In this document: positions 1 through 10,331 of the stretch, piece by piece | How the letters are laid out: the number at the start of each line of letters is the position of its first letter | Position numbering within the stretch: position 1 is the stretch's first letter | Origin: Blattamonas nauphoetae | Lineage: Eukaryota > Preaxostyla > Oxymonadida | Assembly (NCBI GenBank): GCA_033064195.1 | Contig: JARBJD010000010.1 | Coordinates: forward strand, 496,001 to 560,000 | Length of the DNA: 64,000 bases | Direction: 5' to 3' | Made by a program: the position numbers and the translations under genes | Notes under the pieces: generated by a model | Databases searched by the model: none | What the model was told of the DNA's origin: nothing | What the model saw: the letters and a program-made list of their open reading frames with translations, nothing else

Positions 1-159
1 AGAATGATGTTGAATAATGTCTCCAACCATATCTATTTTCAAAAGTGTGTCCGTAAGACAACCCGTTTCACCTATGGGGATCGTTCTCTCACGATCCTTC
101 TCAGCGACAAACGCTGGCGACTTTTCGGAAGGAATAAGTCTTGGGTGGGCATGATGTCT

Positions 160-310
160 GTCGGGAGAATACCTTAAAAGACCACGTTTTGCCAAAAAAT
201 CGTTTCAGCAATATGTCAACAACCACTGAATCGATTCGGATAAAATATTTCACAGATATGGGTTTTGGTGAAACAAACATATCGAAACAAAAAGAAGAGA
301 ACATACTGGG
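160..310. repeat. Dispersed repeat unit, copy 1
   Basis: This stretch is closely similar by eye to 3966-4130; both share a core with 'actgaatcgattcggat' followed by a conserved 'ggtgaaacaaacat' segment. It encodes nothing recognisable. Part of the same sequence, reversed and more diverged, appears near 8155-8230 inside the element at 7791-8397. It is therefore probably an internal piece of the same non-autonomous transposon family rather than a separate repeat. Confidence 0.65.
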
Positions 311-389
311 TATTTAGGACGAAAAAACAATTTTCTTGCCAAAAACGCGAAAATAACATCGTTTATTTTTGAACCATCTTTTATTGTTA

Positions 390-1760
390 GTGGTGTCACA
401 AAACCGTCCGGTGTCACCAATCAGGCCTTTTTTCTGTGAGGGACCATTTTGGTCAAACTAAGAAAAATCCAAAGGTGTTGAATTCTACTCCCACCCGATC
501 CAGAGAAAACTTCAAAATACGTTTAACGTTACGAATGCACACATTTTTTTGACATTTTTGACCTTATTTCTCCACAACAAACCACCCGTTTTGAACCAAA
601 TAATAGTGGCGTCATCAATTTGTTCCATGTCAACAATTATAGTCGTGTTTTTAATCCGTTCATTATCAAAAATCCGTAACATGGGATTGCAAAATATGGA
701 TTGGTCAAACTAAGAAAACCAAAATTTTTAGATTTTTTGCCCACACGTTCCTGAGAAATCCACAAAATACCTCTTTTTAGCCACTTTTTGGCATGGGTCC
801 ATTGTGTCTGGTGGTTTTGAAAAGAGTCTGGCTCAACGGGTTCAATGTGTCTGGCGGTAGATTTCTGAAGAAATCTGGAATGTATCACAATATAGTTTTC
901 ATATATGGTAGTGATGAGATTCATAGAGAGGGTGTCGAAGGGACAGAACCACATAAAAGTCATGGAATGATGAAATTCGTCCTGTCAATGTTGATCTGAA
1001 AAAACCCCAGGTTTTGACTTTATGGATGGTGATTTTGAAAAATCATATGTTTATCACAGAATAATGTTCAAAACAGACAATAATCGAAATATAGTGAACC
1101 TACAAGTCCAATGAAGTGATAGTTATTAAGGATTTCGAATCGGAGCCTCACATTCTTGAAGGGCAGATCCTCCATTGACTGCTCCGCCTGTAGCAACAGT
1201 TGGGAAAATAGATGCCAAGAATGTAATCAATCGATTGTGTATGTTCCAACCCTCAGATGCTCGACTTTTGGAGGTATCTCACCACCAGACACACTGGACC
1301 ACCGCCAGACATATCGGACCACCACCAGATACAATGGACTTCGCCAGACACACTGGACCCATGCCCACTTTTTAAAGGTGTTCTTGTCATATCTTCACAA
1401 CCTGTGAATTGATTTTGATGTACTTTTTTGTAGAATCGTTTATTTGGTGAATTGTTTTTTTATAAAAAAATCCACAATAAAATCGTGGGTTTCTGGGACG
1501 ATGTGAAAAAATGCTATTTTTCGCCCAGGAAAATTTCATGGGCAATTTTTTTATTTTTTTTGAGTGTCTTTGATCGAAATATATACGATCAAAACGCTTT
1601 TTCTTCGGTCCAAAACGGACGTCTGGTCGTGGAGAAATGACCACAAAAAGTTTCAAAAAATGGGTGTGTTTTCCTATAGGGCGATTTGAGGCACCCTCAA
1701 ATTGTTGTCGTAAAATAAAACAAAAATTTTATTTTTTCTTAGTTGGACCAATTGTGATTT
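390..1760. repeat. Nested, degenerate MITE-like copies
   Basis: This composite of decayed copies belongs to the inverted-repeat family seen more cleanly at 6248-6814 and 7791-8397. The diagnostic block 'ggtcaaactaagaaaa' occurs near 450 and 697 and, inverted, near 1735. The copy starting near 390 runs parallel to the 6248 element until about 600. There it is interrupted by a second end carrying 'tagtggcgtcatcaattt', the terminal motif of the 7791 element. The right part (about 1390-1700) is a member in reverse orientation. I see no gene in this stretch; its ORFs are short and shared only between repeat copies. Confidence 0.6.
1284..1372. repeat. 20-bp tandem repeat, about 4 units
   Basis: Four imperfect 19-20 bp units of the form 'ccagacacactggaccacc' lie head to tail. 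The same motif is present in the opposite orientation at about 792-865, with the same 'gcatgggtcc' edge. The two blocks thus form an inverted pair about 430 bp apart inside the composite repeat. Confidence 0.6.
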
Positions 1761-2333
1761 ATCCTTAACAGATCGTGAATTACAGTGCCCGCAAGAATTA
1801 TCTGCGGCACAAAGGAGAGACAATAATGAATGAAAGAGAGGCGGAGAGTATTGAGCGGAGAGATAGAAGTTCATGCTACTGTCCGGCTGGATTTCCTGGA
1901 GTTCGGGGATCTCATCCGAGGAGATGTCATCCTCTTCCTCTCTATCAGATTTGTCCGGTTTATAATGAAGTAACAGTCCGACCATCTCCTCGAAAGTTAG
2001 TAGCGAATGTCGTTGTACCAGCCATAGAGCTAGATAATCTACTAAAAAGTGTTTTCTTACCCCAGAACGTGGTAAGGAACCTCTTAACTGCGATCACATA
2101 CTTTCTTCATAATTTATACATGCCCCGGTTACTGGGTCAACGAAATGCCGTTTGTGGCACACAGTTTGCTCCACCATTCCACCAAAAACAAATAAATGAA
2201 CAGAATAAGATGAAATATCTCAAATGAGAATGTCATAGAAAAAAGAATGAGGGAAAAGTACTCATCGGGTTCATCCGTACAGACAGCTGGGTTTCTGGTA
2301 AAATAGCCATTGTTTGTCAATTGTGATATAATC
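1761..2333. other. No recognisable gene
   Basis: A 150-codon forward ORF (1775-2227) and an overlapping reverse ORF exist here. Neither resembles a known family, has convincing splice context or shows conserved motifs. I see nothing else. Confidence 0.4.
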
Positions 2334-3016
2334 ATGGGATTTGTGAAGTTCTTGGACCATGAAAAACCTGCGTATGATCCCAAAACCAGCAAAAAGTCGA
2401 TTGTGTTTCAGCGAATTGACCAATCTTCACCTAAATCCATCCGAGTACAGTTTGTGAGGTAATTCACATTCATGAATTGTCTTGATTTCCTATTGTTCTG
2501 ATGTGAATCATTCAAAAGTTGGTGAAGATCTGTCCTCTGATTCGGTAGAAAAGCGGGTTTCGCAGGTCACTATCACAAACAATCTTTTTTTTATTCTACA
2601 AAAAACGCAAACGACACTGTTTATTTTGACATAGAGTGTTTGATCAACCGTTCATTCAATCGATGAGAATGAACATTCGAATATATGCTGTCTTGAATGC
2701 CGGTAGTTGTTGATTTTCATTTCTGATTTGGATATTTTCATTTCTGAATTATTCGTGTTCATTTCTGAACAATCATTTTTCATTTCTGAACATTCATTTT
2801 CATTTCTGAAGTATTCCTCTACGAGTTATATCTGATGAGGAGGATGAAAACCGAGATCCAGGAAAGATCGACCCCAACTCTTTTTTCCTTGTACTGACAA
2901 CCGACAGATCACACGTGGAGAACATGCCCAAATCTATTGTGTTCACTCAAAGAGAACAAATGAATCTTAGGCGTAAAAAGTTATTCAGATTCCACAACCT
3001 TAAAGGAAAATCATGA
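2334..3016 (+). pseudogene. Possible exons upstream of the kinase remnant
   Basis: Two short open stretches read forwards, in line with the kinase remnant at 3041. The first begins ATG at 2334 (MGFVKFLDHEKPAYDP...) and runs to a possible GT donor near 2459. The second, about 2838-3016, includes TTDRSHVENMPKSIVF and ends in a stop. Both contain a K(S)IVFxxR-like phrase, which might indicate an old duplication. They may be N-terminal exons of the same decayed kinase gene. No domain was recognised and the join was not established. Confidence 0.3.
2700..2815. repeat. Tandem repeat of a TTTTCATTTCTGAA unit
   Basis: The phrase 'ttcatttctga' recurs five times at intervals of about 20-25 bp, separated by A/T-rich spacers. 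It is a simple, imperfect minisatellite within the suspected kinase pseudogene region. Confidence 0.6.
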
Positions 3017-3040
3017 ATTTAAGAACTGTTCAACAACCCA

Positions 3041-3478
3041 ATGCCCATTGACTGGTCAAGGCCCGTTAAACGATTGTTGCAACTTGGAGATTGTGACTTG
3101 GCATCAAGGATCAACGAATGGAAATTGGAGGCGCTCCAAAAAATGGGAAAAGGAAAAGAGCAACTTCCGTCAATTTTTTCTGGGATAAACAATGACATGG
3201 ACGCAGCTGGGACAAACCCATCACGAATCTTTCCGATTGTTCCCATCCAATTGCTTGGAACTATTTGGAAAGATATCCTTTGGGCAATCCAACAAATGCA
3301 TCAAAGTCGAACAGTTCAAAAGAACTTCAATTCAACAAACTTCTCGATTGTGGACGACGGACTTAAATTAACAAAGTTTGGACTGGCAGACGACATTCCA
3401 GAAGAAGCGACACATCTTTTGGGAGAACCAAACATCGGTACTGTCTAATATCTTGCCCCAGAGGTAGGTAAACTCGAC
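3041..3478 (+). pseudogene. Decayed Mps1/TTK-like protein kinase
   Basis: The translation follows the Mps1/TTK kinase core: LLQLGDCDLAS corresponds to the hinge segment, and WKDILWAIQQMH to the helix before the catalytic loop. STNFSIVDDGLKLTKFGLA matches 'PANFLxVxGxLKLIDFGIA', and GTV-stop-YLAPE matches 'GTxxYMSPE'. Function looks lost: the catalytic-loop HRDLKPxN has become QKNFNSTN, the DFG Asp is Lys (KFG), and a TAA stands between GTV and YLAPE. The sequence after the APE motif runs into a foldback element at 3482. The family assignment is by motif; pseudogene status is seen directly. Mps1 normally acts at the spindle checkpoint, so a working paralogue should exist elsewhere in the genome. 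Confidence 0.7.
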
Positions 3479-3481
3479 TAT

Positions 3482-3757
3482 CAAGCTTTTTCAATCGTTT
3501 GAGATTGTCTCTCCTTTGATTCTATCTGTGAGTGGACAGATCTCGATAGTAGATTGGTTTATTTCACCACGTCCTTCTGATCACATCATTCATTGATTAA
3601 AAAGTGATATCCTCATCAGTATCATCTCAAAAACGACTTGTGAAATGGGTAGAGACAGAATCCAGAAATAGAAAAACGAATGACAACTCTCGAGATCTGT
3701 CCACTCACAGAAAGAATCAAAGGAGAGACAGTCTCAAACGATTGAAAATCTTCATTT
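3482..3757. mobile_element. Small foldback MITE with about 70-bp inverted repeats
   Basis: The left arm (about 3484-3555) contains 'tcaatcgtttgaga' and 'tgtgagtggacagatctcga'. The right arm (about 3676-3757) is its near-perfect reverse complement. About 120 bp lie between them, with no coding capacity. A short non-autonomous DNA transposon is the simplest reading. It sits immediately downstream of the kinase remnant, probably in a former intron or exon edge. Confidence 0.75.
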
Positions 3758-3961
3758 TATTCTGTATCTGTGACAAATGAACTCAGAATTAAAACAGTTT
3801 GAACAAACAAAGAGACAATCAATAAAAGAAAGTGGGTCGTTTTCTCACTCAATCAAATTTGTTTGCACAAAAGCAATATTTTAGGATTATATTCAATGTG
3901 AAGTGGAGTCGGAAATACTGTCAGCATATCCCCATCACGTTACGACCAATCGACCCCCAAC

Positions 3962-4485
3962 TAGTTTCGCGCAAAATGTCTGTCAGGAAAAAACCTTACA
4001 AGTTCACGTTTTGCCAAATAATCGTTTCGGCAATTTGCCAACAACCACTGAATCGATTCGGATAAAATTTTCCACAGAAATGTGTTTTGGTGAAACAAAC
4101 ATAACGAAACAAATAATAGCAAAAATCCTGGGTATTTTAACCTTATACAAAGTTTCTTTTTTGAAGTTTTTCGCTTTTTTACCACAAATCAATTGAAACC
4201 AAAAGTTGAAGAACTTCGAAAAATGCTGAAAAAAAAGTTAAAATAGCGGGGAACAATGTAGGTCGTCGATCAAAATAGGTTTTGAATTCGTGGAGCTTAG
4301 TCCCGAACTTTGGTCGAAATAGTGAAAATTAGGTTCGTGTTTCGGTTTTTTTCTCTTCAAAACAACAAAAAGTGATCAAAAAATATGTGAAATGTTGGTT
4401 TTAACTAAAAAAGACCGAGATATGAAGTGGACCATTGAATGCCATATCTCTGCAAAAGTCCGGAAAAACGAGTTAGTGAAAATTA
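3962..4485. repeat. Dispersed repeat unit, copy 2, with flanking remnant
   Basis: Positions 3966-4130 match 160-310, and the following few hundred bases continue the same low-complexity T/A-rich style. Reversed, the core with 'tttctgtggaaaatttt' resembles the internal part of the 7791-8397 element. This suggests a degraded member of that family. No gene is visible. Confidence 0.5.
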
Positions 4486-5586
4486 GTGTGTTGTAATTTA
4501 GAAAAAGTCTAGGTGAAAGAAACATGAATGAAGTGGTGAAAACAAGTAAACACTGAGAAAAAGAGGAACGAACAGGTCACCAAAATGAATCAATAATGAG
4601 TGAAAATGAGGTGAATGTTGGACCAAAAACAGTTGAAACCAAGCTGAAATATGGAGAAAATGAGGTTGATATGGTGAAGAATACATGCTTTAGTTGAGAT
4701 CTGATGAAAGTTCAGAATAGAGAATGTTTAACGAGAAGAGACAATACAAACAAGGAGAGAATGAGGTGGTGGATGATTGATTCGATCTGAATGAACCGGA
4801 TGAAAAGAAGGAGAATAAAAAGATGAAAATGGAGAGTACACACCTGAATGGAGAAGTGGAGGACGACGATATGTTCAGTCAGGACAACATACTTGACATA
4901 AAGGAACATGTTTGTGTACGTGTACCAATCATCGATCAATGTGAAAAAGAGAGATCATTTGGAAAACATGAGAATGTCGATACCTATATCAACATTTCTC
5001 GTTTCTTTTTTGAACTACTGCGTTCAAAAAACGAAGAACAGATAAACTGAAAAATGATTACCTTGAAAAAAAGAAGATACAGAAGAGATGCAAGTTCGTC
5101 CACAACTTGTGCTGCTGCCAAGTCAATTGCGTCTTTTGAGGTTCCAAGTTGTGTCTGTCGGTTGGATCTTACAACTTCAATTCCCGTCCAGTCGTCTTCA
5201 ATAAGCTCGTTCGCTTCTAATTTACTGCAAAATGTGATGAAAACGATGATATCGATAAGTAACTCCTAAAGTTGGAAACAACGTTCGATGCACTTGGGCG
5301 CGATTCATGCCAAGGTACTGTTTGGCATTGACCACAATGAGGAAACATATTTAAGTTAGATACTAAGAAAGTGAAAGACATTGAGAGTAAGAGTCAAATC
5401 GAATCATAGAGTATGATGTTTTTTCTTCTTGACATTCTGAACTGTTTCCCAGATTTTTTTTACGTTCACAGTATTCATCGAAGTATTAAAATTAAACTCG
5501 AAATTTTGAGAATATGTTGGAAAAAACAAGTTCATCGTGTTTTTTTATTTTCCGGAAAAATATCCTAATCTCTTCTTTCTCATGGA
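4486..5586. other. No recognisable gene
   Basis: Short ORFs at 4823-5050 and 5054-5269 have no family resemblance or splice partners. No structured repeat or RNA gene was seen. Confidence 0.4.
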
Positions 5587-6222
5587 TTAGTTAGCAGTCG
5601 AGGAAGTAGATGTATTTTTGTTTTCTAGAATTGATACAAACTGGAGGGAGTTGAGCAGGGTTTGAATTCTGAAATCGAGAGAGCAAACACCATTTCGAGG
5701 AAAGAAGCGCCTCATGTGACTCCAGAGCCCTTCCACGGTGTTCGTACATGTGTAAGTGGTCTCATCAACCAAATGTGTGGTGTGACTGACGGTTGTGTGA
5801 GTGTAGCCTTCTTCGCTGAGAGTGGAGGATGCCCTCCACTCATCTGACATCATGTGTGTTCCTGGCAGAATGTTGTTCTGAATGATTGTTAGAAGTGTTT
5901 CCCTTGATCGATTCGGTACGATCATCACGAGATTAAGATCTGCACCTCCTCCGTTTATTCTAGGCAATATGGATCGATGAAGACTGAATTTGAGAGATTG
6001 AAGTTCCACCGATTACAGATCAGTCACTTTGGGCCTCGGCCTTTGGTAGAAAGATTGAGAAAAAATCAAATTGGAGGTTGAGGAGGACAATTGAGGAGGA
6101 TGTTGGGGATGGAGGAGCTCACTTGTGGGTCCACCTTGATTGACTCTCACGGACCAGGAGCTATACAACACATTTTCTCCAAATAACGAAAAGAAACCAA
6201 TCCCATCAAGAATTTCCGTCAA
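5587..6222 (-). mobile_element. Merlin/IS1595-like transposase remnant
   Basis: The reverse-strand translation carries the ISXO2-like transposase core of Merlin elements. VPNRSRETLLTIIQNNILPG is followed by MMSDEWRAS (second acidic catalytic residue) and GYTHTTVSHTTHLVD. TNTVEGLWSHMRR then supplies the catalytic Glu. The upstream reading, with RPRPKV in place of the usual RKYxRGR, is separated from the core by a stop at 6010, and the first catalytic 'IDE' block was not found. Terminal inverted repeats could not be placed. The element is a plain cut-and-paste DNA transposon, now incomplete and inactive. Confidence 0.75.
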
Positions 6223-6247
6223 AATGGAAAAAAACTTCTCTAATCAA

Positions 6248-6814
6248 TGTGTCCTTACCCGGTCCGTGTCAGCAACCCGGAACCCGGTGTTGAAATTGAC
6301 CATTATGGTCCAACTAAGAAAAAAAGAAAATTTAAGAATTTTCTATCTCGGTGAATCGGAGAGAACCTCAAAATACTGTATGCAGTAGGACTCCACACAT
6401 TTTTTCAAACTTTTTCAGCTCGTATCTCCACAACTAGATATCCGTATTAAACCAAATCAAAAAGCATGTGTATCGTGAAAAAATACTAAAAAGACTCTCA
6501 AAAAAAGGTTTTGTCGAGAAAAATAAGGTTTTTTCTCAACTTTCCAAATACCCAACTATTTTTTTATAATTTATGCAGAAAAATTCTTATCACGAAAAAA
6601 CTTTTCAATGGAAAAATACATCAAAATTGGTCCACAGGTTGTGGAGATTTGATTTGGACACACCACCAAAAGGGTCTAAAACGAGGTGTTTTGAGGTTTT
6701 CTTCGATTCGACAAGATAAAAAAATCAACAATTAAATGGTTTTCTTAGTTTGACCAAAAGGGTTTGTTTCAACCCCAGGTTCCGGGTTGCTGACAGAATC
6801 GGGTCAATGACACC
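6248..6814. mobile_element. MITE-like element, about 567 bp, with long inverted ends
   Basis: The left end (from about 6248) and the inverted right end (to about 6814) share 'gtcagcaacccggaacc', 'gttgaaa' and 'ggtccaactaagaaaa' (right copy 'ggtcaaactaagaaaa'), then diverge inwards. The interior is A/T-rich, with 'atctccacaac' and 'agactctcaaaaaaa' segments also present in the copies near 420-600 and 7960-8060. There is no transposase. It is a non-autonomous member of the local repeat family; the parent element is not in this window. Confidence 0.75.
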
Positions 6815-6839
6815 TCAATAAATCAGATTCCACAATCAG

Positions 6840-7345
6840 TCCACATGGTCAGCGGATTCATGACCTACTTGTTTCAATTCATAGCGACTATCCAGCAGCT
6901 CCTCTCATCCGAGCTCTGGATAGTCGTCATGACCTGAAGGACGTCAAGGAACTCGTTCAAGTTCATTATTGAAGTTTACCTCTCTTTTCTTTCATTCTTT
7001 CTCTATTTAGAGAAATACACTTCACTTTTATCATCTTTATCTCATTTGCATCGTGAAATGAAGAATAAAGATGATAGAGTGAAGCTTATGCAATGTGTCT
7101 CCCAAGTGTTGTCGTTTGGAGAGACACAAACAGCCGGATTCGACAAAATCGGTGGGAGGCCACGAAATCACACTCGACGTCGACCAGCATCAAAACAGGT
7201 ACCTCTCTTTTTTTCACTTCTTCTTTCAGAAAATTAACATCCGAGAAGACACTGAACTGATGAAAGCAATAGAAGAAAATACTTCGCCAAGCTGCGAAAA
7301 TAAGCAACAAAAAGAACTGACCTTTGCTTTTTTCACTTGGCATCT
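6840..7345 (+). pseudogene. Host-like coding fragments, unassigned
   Basis: Forward exon-like stretches lie here. About 6850-6969 reads ...RIHDLLVSIHSDYPAAPLIR, then RALDSRHDLKDVKELVQVHY, and ends in TGA. Separately, 7095-7199 ends in CAG before 'gtacctctc', and an acceptor 'ctttcag' at about 7230 is followed by KINIREDTELMKAIEENT. This gives a plausible 31-nt intron. The first piece faintly recalls an ankyrin-type helix pair. No family can be named, and the pieces may be relics of different genes. Confidence 0.3.
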
Positions 7346-7790
7346 CACTCTATTGAATGGGAATGAACAGACTACTGTTCATTCTTTCCACAGGTTTATC
7401 TCTTTTTTATGCTTCACTTTTCTCTCAATTTGAGCCATACTGTCTTCCTACACAGTCCCTCTTTTTTTAGGGTCACTATCACCTGTCTCAAGGAATACCT
7501 TGGTTTTCTACGTTCAGATTCGTCCTTGGCCGGATCCCCAGTTTGTGTTGACCCTTCTTCCTTTCTTTTCTCTTACGTTTTCATGAGAAGAGGGGAGTGA
7601 ATAAAAGGGAGAGGAAGGTGTATGAGAAGGAGGAAGTTCTATAGTCTGGAACACAAAGATGGCGATCTGGAACAAAAATCAATCCCACCATCCAGACTTA
7701 CAGACTTCCGAAGGTCTGGCAAATTCTTGTTTTCCGATTCTCTCATTTCTTCCAGGACTCACTTTGGACTCAAACATGGGATAGCAAGGT

Positions 7791-8397
7791 TATAGTGGCG
7801 TCACCAATTCGTTCCTTGTCAACAATTAGTGCTTTTTTCTGGATTTATCACTTTTGGTCAAACTAAGAAAAAAATACATTTTTTTAGAATTTTCCTCCCA
7901 CAGGATCCCAAGAAAACAGCAAAATTCGTTGTACAGCGAAACTCTACACATTTTCCACACTTTCGACGATTGTTTCTCCATAACCCGACGTCAGTTTTGG
8001 ACAGAAGAAAAAGCATCATTTTCGTAAACAGATCGATAAAAGACGCTCAAAGAATACAAACTTTTTTGCCCAATACATTTTTCTGGGCGAAAAACAGCCT
8101 CTTTTCAAATCTTCCCAGATATCCATAATTTTTTGTCAAAATTTGTGTCAAAATGTTCATTCCACCAACAATACGTTCCTGTGGAAAATTTCATCAATAT
8201 CGGTTCACATGTTATGAAGATACGACGAAAACACAGGGAAAAAGAGATTGAAAAGAGGTATTGTGAGGATTTTTTGGGATCGAGTGGGAGGAAAATTCTA
8301 AAAAATTTATGTTTTTCTGAGTTTGACCAAAAGTGAGAATTCCAGAAAAAAAACACCAATTGTTGACATGGTACTAATTGGCGACGCCACTACTATA
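7791..8397. mobile_element. MITE-like element, about 607 bp, with inverted ends of about 130 bp
   Basis: The left end 'tatagtggcgtcaccaatt' is repeated inverted at the right end (about 8381-8397, 'gcgacgccactactata'). The similarity continues inward through 'gtcaacaattgg', 'ggtcaaactaagaaaa' and 'gaattttcctccca'. The interior holds blocks shared with the copies at 1390-1700, 3966-4130 and 6400-6700. There is no open reading frame of note. It is the cleanest copy of the family and the best reference for its ends. Confidence 0.8.
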
Positions 8398-8707
8398 CCA
8401 GTGTGGCCTGACTAGACCAAGAGGAAAGCACTGAATTTCCCAGCGGTTTTTTTATAATATCACCTCAGAATCATCTCTTCAAACATTTTTCATGTTTTTT
8501 TAGTCATTTCTCAACAAATTAGAGCCTACTCGTGCCAACACTGAAAAAAGTGGCTTGATCGGCCACTCAATTCCGCATTACAGTTTTTCATTTTGATTTT
8601 CACAATCGTTGTGGGTGGCATTCTGATGTTCGATGACCACGTTGAATATTTTCTGATCACCTTCACCTTCTTGAGATATCGGGACTTCTTGGCCGTTTGG
8701 CCAGCTA

Positions 8708-10331
8708 CAGTCGGTTGACGGTTTACGGAATTTGGAATGTTTTGGGAGGATCCCTGATTGACCCATTTTTCTAAAAGTTTGATAAGCTCAACAGAGTGGA
8801 GATGAAAACAACCAAAAAGAGTACTAATGATAGAAAGGAGAGAAGTGAACGTATTAAGGCGATGACCGTTCGCGGAGACGGCGTCCTTCCGGAGATGTTG
8901 TCGGTGTTTGAGGAGGGTGGGGTTCATCTTGTATGGGTCAATGGTCAAGTTCGCTTTGGGTTCGAATCTTTTGAAGGTTTGTAGTGTCGAGTTGAGGGAC
9001 AGGTCCATCGTTTGTGAACGATAGACCGATCCCAGCGAAGCGGAATGCACCACGGATGTTCTCCTGAGTGCATGCCGTCTGAAATGCACTCACCATGCAA
9101 TCCACCAAGTCTCCCAAATCTCCCTCTCCTTTGGCGAGACGGAGTTTTGAAAGTGTTTTTTTCAAAATTCCAAATGTAGAGACATGCAATGGTTGTGTGA
9201 GGTGGGTCGAGTTTGGGACCAGAGTTAGCGTTTGGATTCCATTGTCTCTTAGTTGTCCAACGCATTTCTCGTTGAGATGAAACCTCACGTTGTCGACTAA
9301 GAGAATGGCTTATACTCGGGGATCTCGGATTTGTTTGCGAGTCGTCTTGACATATGGGACTAGAACTTGATCAATCCATCGAGTGTGGACCTGTGTGTTA
9401 AAACCTCCTTTTTCAGAGTGATCCCACTTCACGAGTGGGTTTTTGTCCAATCCGTGCGAGTAGAGTGAGTTGATCACGGTGTCATCTCTAAAGGAAATAT
9501 ATATTGGTAGCATCTGCCCATAGAGCGAAATAGCTCCCATCACTGACATCTTTTGTTCTGATTCCTTGATCGGGTAGTGCATGGACTGAGACTTAAACTT
9601 GACAGAAGTTACAACGTACTGTGTGAAAGAATCTTTTTTGTACTGATAACCCATTTCGTCAGCATTGATAGTCATGGCTGGATGTGTGCCTGTCAACTCT
9701 TTTTCAAGTTTTTCGATGTATCTATCCAAAAGGAAGGTACTAACCGCCATTCGGGTTTCACTTCTTGGGTTGACTTGAACATAACAAATTCTATCGGCAT
9801 TGTCTGGAACAAACGCATATGGCCACGAAGGATCGATTGATGTTTTCTTGCTGTGCTCTCGAGCGAAATTGTAGATATCGTTCAAAGTCCACGGTTCTTG
9901 AATGGCGCTATCATTTTCTATTCTTGTGAGAAGCTCTTCTTTGGATGCCCTGGACAGTACGGTTCCTTTCTTCTCTTCCACTCTCTTGTAGTACGGTCCA
10001 TGTTTAGCTTTCGAGATTGCGTTCGTTGTACAACCCGTGATTTTAGAGATGACATCATAAGGCAGTCTTCTTAAGGACTTTGATTGCTGAAACTCGACTA
10101 TGAAGGTGATTGCTTCCTTTGCGGTTGTCCATTGTTGGCGAAGAAACAACTCCGCAGCTGATTCCGAATCAAAAAGAGGCCATCCGGACCGATGAAGGAG
10201 AGTGGACATCTCCAACCAATCCAATTTGAGAACAAAAACAGCAGATGACATCTTGGAACGATGAGATGACGTATGAATTAGAAAAGGGGGAGATCACCAC
10301 ATTCCAAATTCCGTAAACAGTCAACCGACTA
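8708..10331 (-). mobile_element. pogo/Tigger-like DNA transposon, inactive
   Basis: The element is about 1.62 kb and is bounded by TA duplications (8706-8707 and 10332-10333). Inverted ends of about 33 bp begin CAGTCGGTTGAC on the left; the right end has TAGTCGGTTGAC. The ends continue as 'gtttacggaatttggaatgt'. It contains one reverse-strand transposase gene that is broken. TA target sites and CAG-type ends are typical of pogo-group members of Tc1/mariner. It interrupts a former open reading frame. Confidence 0.85.
8938..10251 (-). pseudogene. pogo-type transposase, broken
   Basis: The reading has about 437 codons. It starts at 10251 (MSSAVFVLKLDW...), shows a helix-turn-helix-like N-terminal half, and then a DDE core. 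The first Asp lies in TINADEMGYQYKKD and the second in ILLVDNVRFHLNE. The final block is NSTHLTQPLHVSTF. Two faults are visible: an in-frame TAA at about 9310-9312, just before the second Asp motif, and His in place of the expected third Asp (family pattern THxLQPLDV). The protein is therefore inactive. The frame is otherwise open to the stop at 8938, so decay looks modest. Confidence 0.85.

Noticed and set aside
1775-2227. 150-residue forward ORF as a gene
   Set aside because: No motif, no splice context and an equally long reverse ORF. It lies next to decayed repeats.
9310-9312. TAA inside the pogo transposase frame as a sign of a reassigned stop codon
   Set aside because: Host genes in the window end cleanly at TAA, TAG and TGA, and no host domain is crossed by in-frame TAA. 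A simple nonsense mutation fits, especially as the third catalytic Asp is also lost.
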